DNA from: Sulfitobacter mediterraneus
GTDB taxonomy: Bacteria; Pseudomonadota; Alphaproteobacteria; Rhodobacterales; Rhodobacteraceae
Length of the DNA: 64,000 bases
NCBI RefSeq assembly: GCF_003054325.1
Contig: NZ_QBKU01000002.1
Location: forward strand, 62,001 to 126,000
Reading direction: 5' to 3'
The notes beneath the pieces were generated by a model. The model had not been told where the DNA came from and did no database searches. It saw nothing but the letters and a program-made list of their open reading frames with translations. The position numbers and the translations under genes are program-made. Below are positions 63,784-64,000 of the stretch, piece after piece (within the stretch, counting starts at the first letter, position 1; every line of letters begins with the position of its first letter).

Positions 63784-64000
63784 ATGACGGCCCAGACCGA
63801 TCAGAACAACGCGAAAGCCAGACACACCCTCATATCCGTGGATGCCATGGGGGGTGATGAAGGCCCGGCAGCAGTGGTTGCCGGGTGTTCTTTGTCTGCG
63901 AAGTTGAATTCCGACATCGGGTTTATTTTGCACGGCGACGCGGCCGCATTGACCGCGTTGGTGGCGAAACGTCCCGAATTGTCTGGGCGCTGCGAAATTC
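63784..64000 (+). CDS. plsX: Phosphate acyltransferase PlsX (5' part, cut by window edge)
   Basis: The first 72 codons are visible. ISVDAMGGDEGPAAVVAGC is the PlsX N-terminal signature. PlsX makes acyl-phosphate from acyl-ACP for phospholipid synthesis. The C-terminal remainder lies beyond the window. The yceD-rpmF-plsX order confirms the call. Confidence 0.95.
   Translation, partial: MTAQTDQNNAKARHTLISVDAMGGDEGPAAVVAGCSLSAKLNSDIGFILHGDAAALTALVAKRPELSGRCEI

Overview
The window reads as a chromosomal segment of an alphaproteobacterium of the Rhodobacterales, probably the Roseobacter group. The support is the gene content and order: lptF-lptG-lptD-surA-pdxA-rsmA, prfA-prmC, yceD(DUF177)-rpmF-plsX, a Mur-type Fur protein, OlsB and DUF1638 beside a corrinoid protein. 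Codon use is GC-rich and genes are tightly packed with many 4-nt ATGA overlaps. This placement comes from recognised families, not from a database search.

Layout. 1-2350: an edge-truncated radical SAM gene, divergent from a B12-binding corrinoid protein, a tiny membrane protein and DUF1638. 2398-8689: mostly minus-strand housekeeping genes (SRPBCC, M20 peptidase, sufE, RidA, RNase D, purN, purM). 8806-10095: a CAU-anticodon tRNA with a 12-bp copy of its 3' end, then two accessory genes, one a toxin-associated domain and the other a stand-alone DUF4157 (eCIS-core, HExxH) protein. 10279-16088: a chemoreceptor paired with a PhnD-like binding protein, a thioesterase, a histidine kinase and an MBL-fold hydrolase. 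16149-21911: tRNA-Asn followed by accessory DNA: a glycosidase-like protein with DUF4214 repeats, TfoX, DUF2087, a decayed NTF2-like pseudogene, an Asp-nucleophile hydrolase and its ArsR-type regulator with a perfect operator dyad. 22027-25712: ndk, an ABC-F ATPase, MarC and a retropepsin-like protease. 25815-27075: a compact mercury-uptake cassette (merR, merT, merF, a GDCCVxC protein) with no merA or merP.

27381-39670: holC-pepA divergent from the LPS-transport/SurA/PdxA/RsmA operon, then DUF4167, prmC and prfA. 39733-52378: a small Cys-rich exported protein overlapping a DUF1499 gene, an operon of two ureohydrolases and an M20 amidohydrolase, mazG, a nucleoside hydrolase, a GNAT, selO, a DMT transporter, DUF533, a DEAD-box helicase, a Fur-family regulator and an AbrB-type membrane protein. 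52464-64000: a DMT transporter, eno, a carboxymuconolactone-decarboxylase-like protein coupled to a DUF985 cupin, anmK, tyrS, an exported protein, a GNAT, a second ABC-F ATPase, olsB, bamE, yceD, rpmF and the start of plsX.

Most of the window is core metabolism and envelope biogenesis. The accessory material sits in three places: behind the two tRNA genes and around the mer cassette. The least described piece is the tRNA-linked DUF4157 pair. No CRISPR array, rRNA, intact insertion sequence, prophage or complete secretion system was seen.
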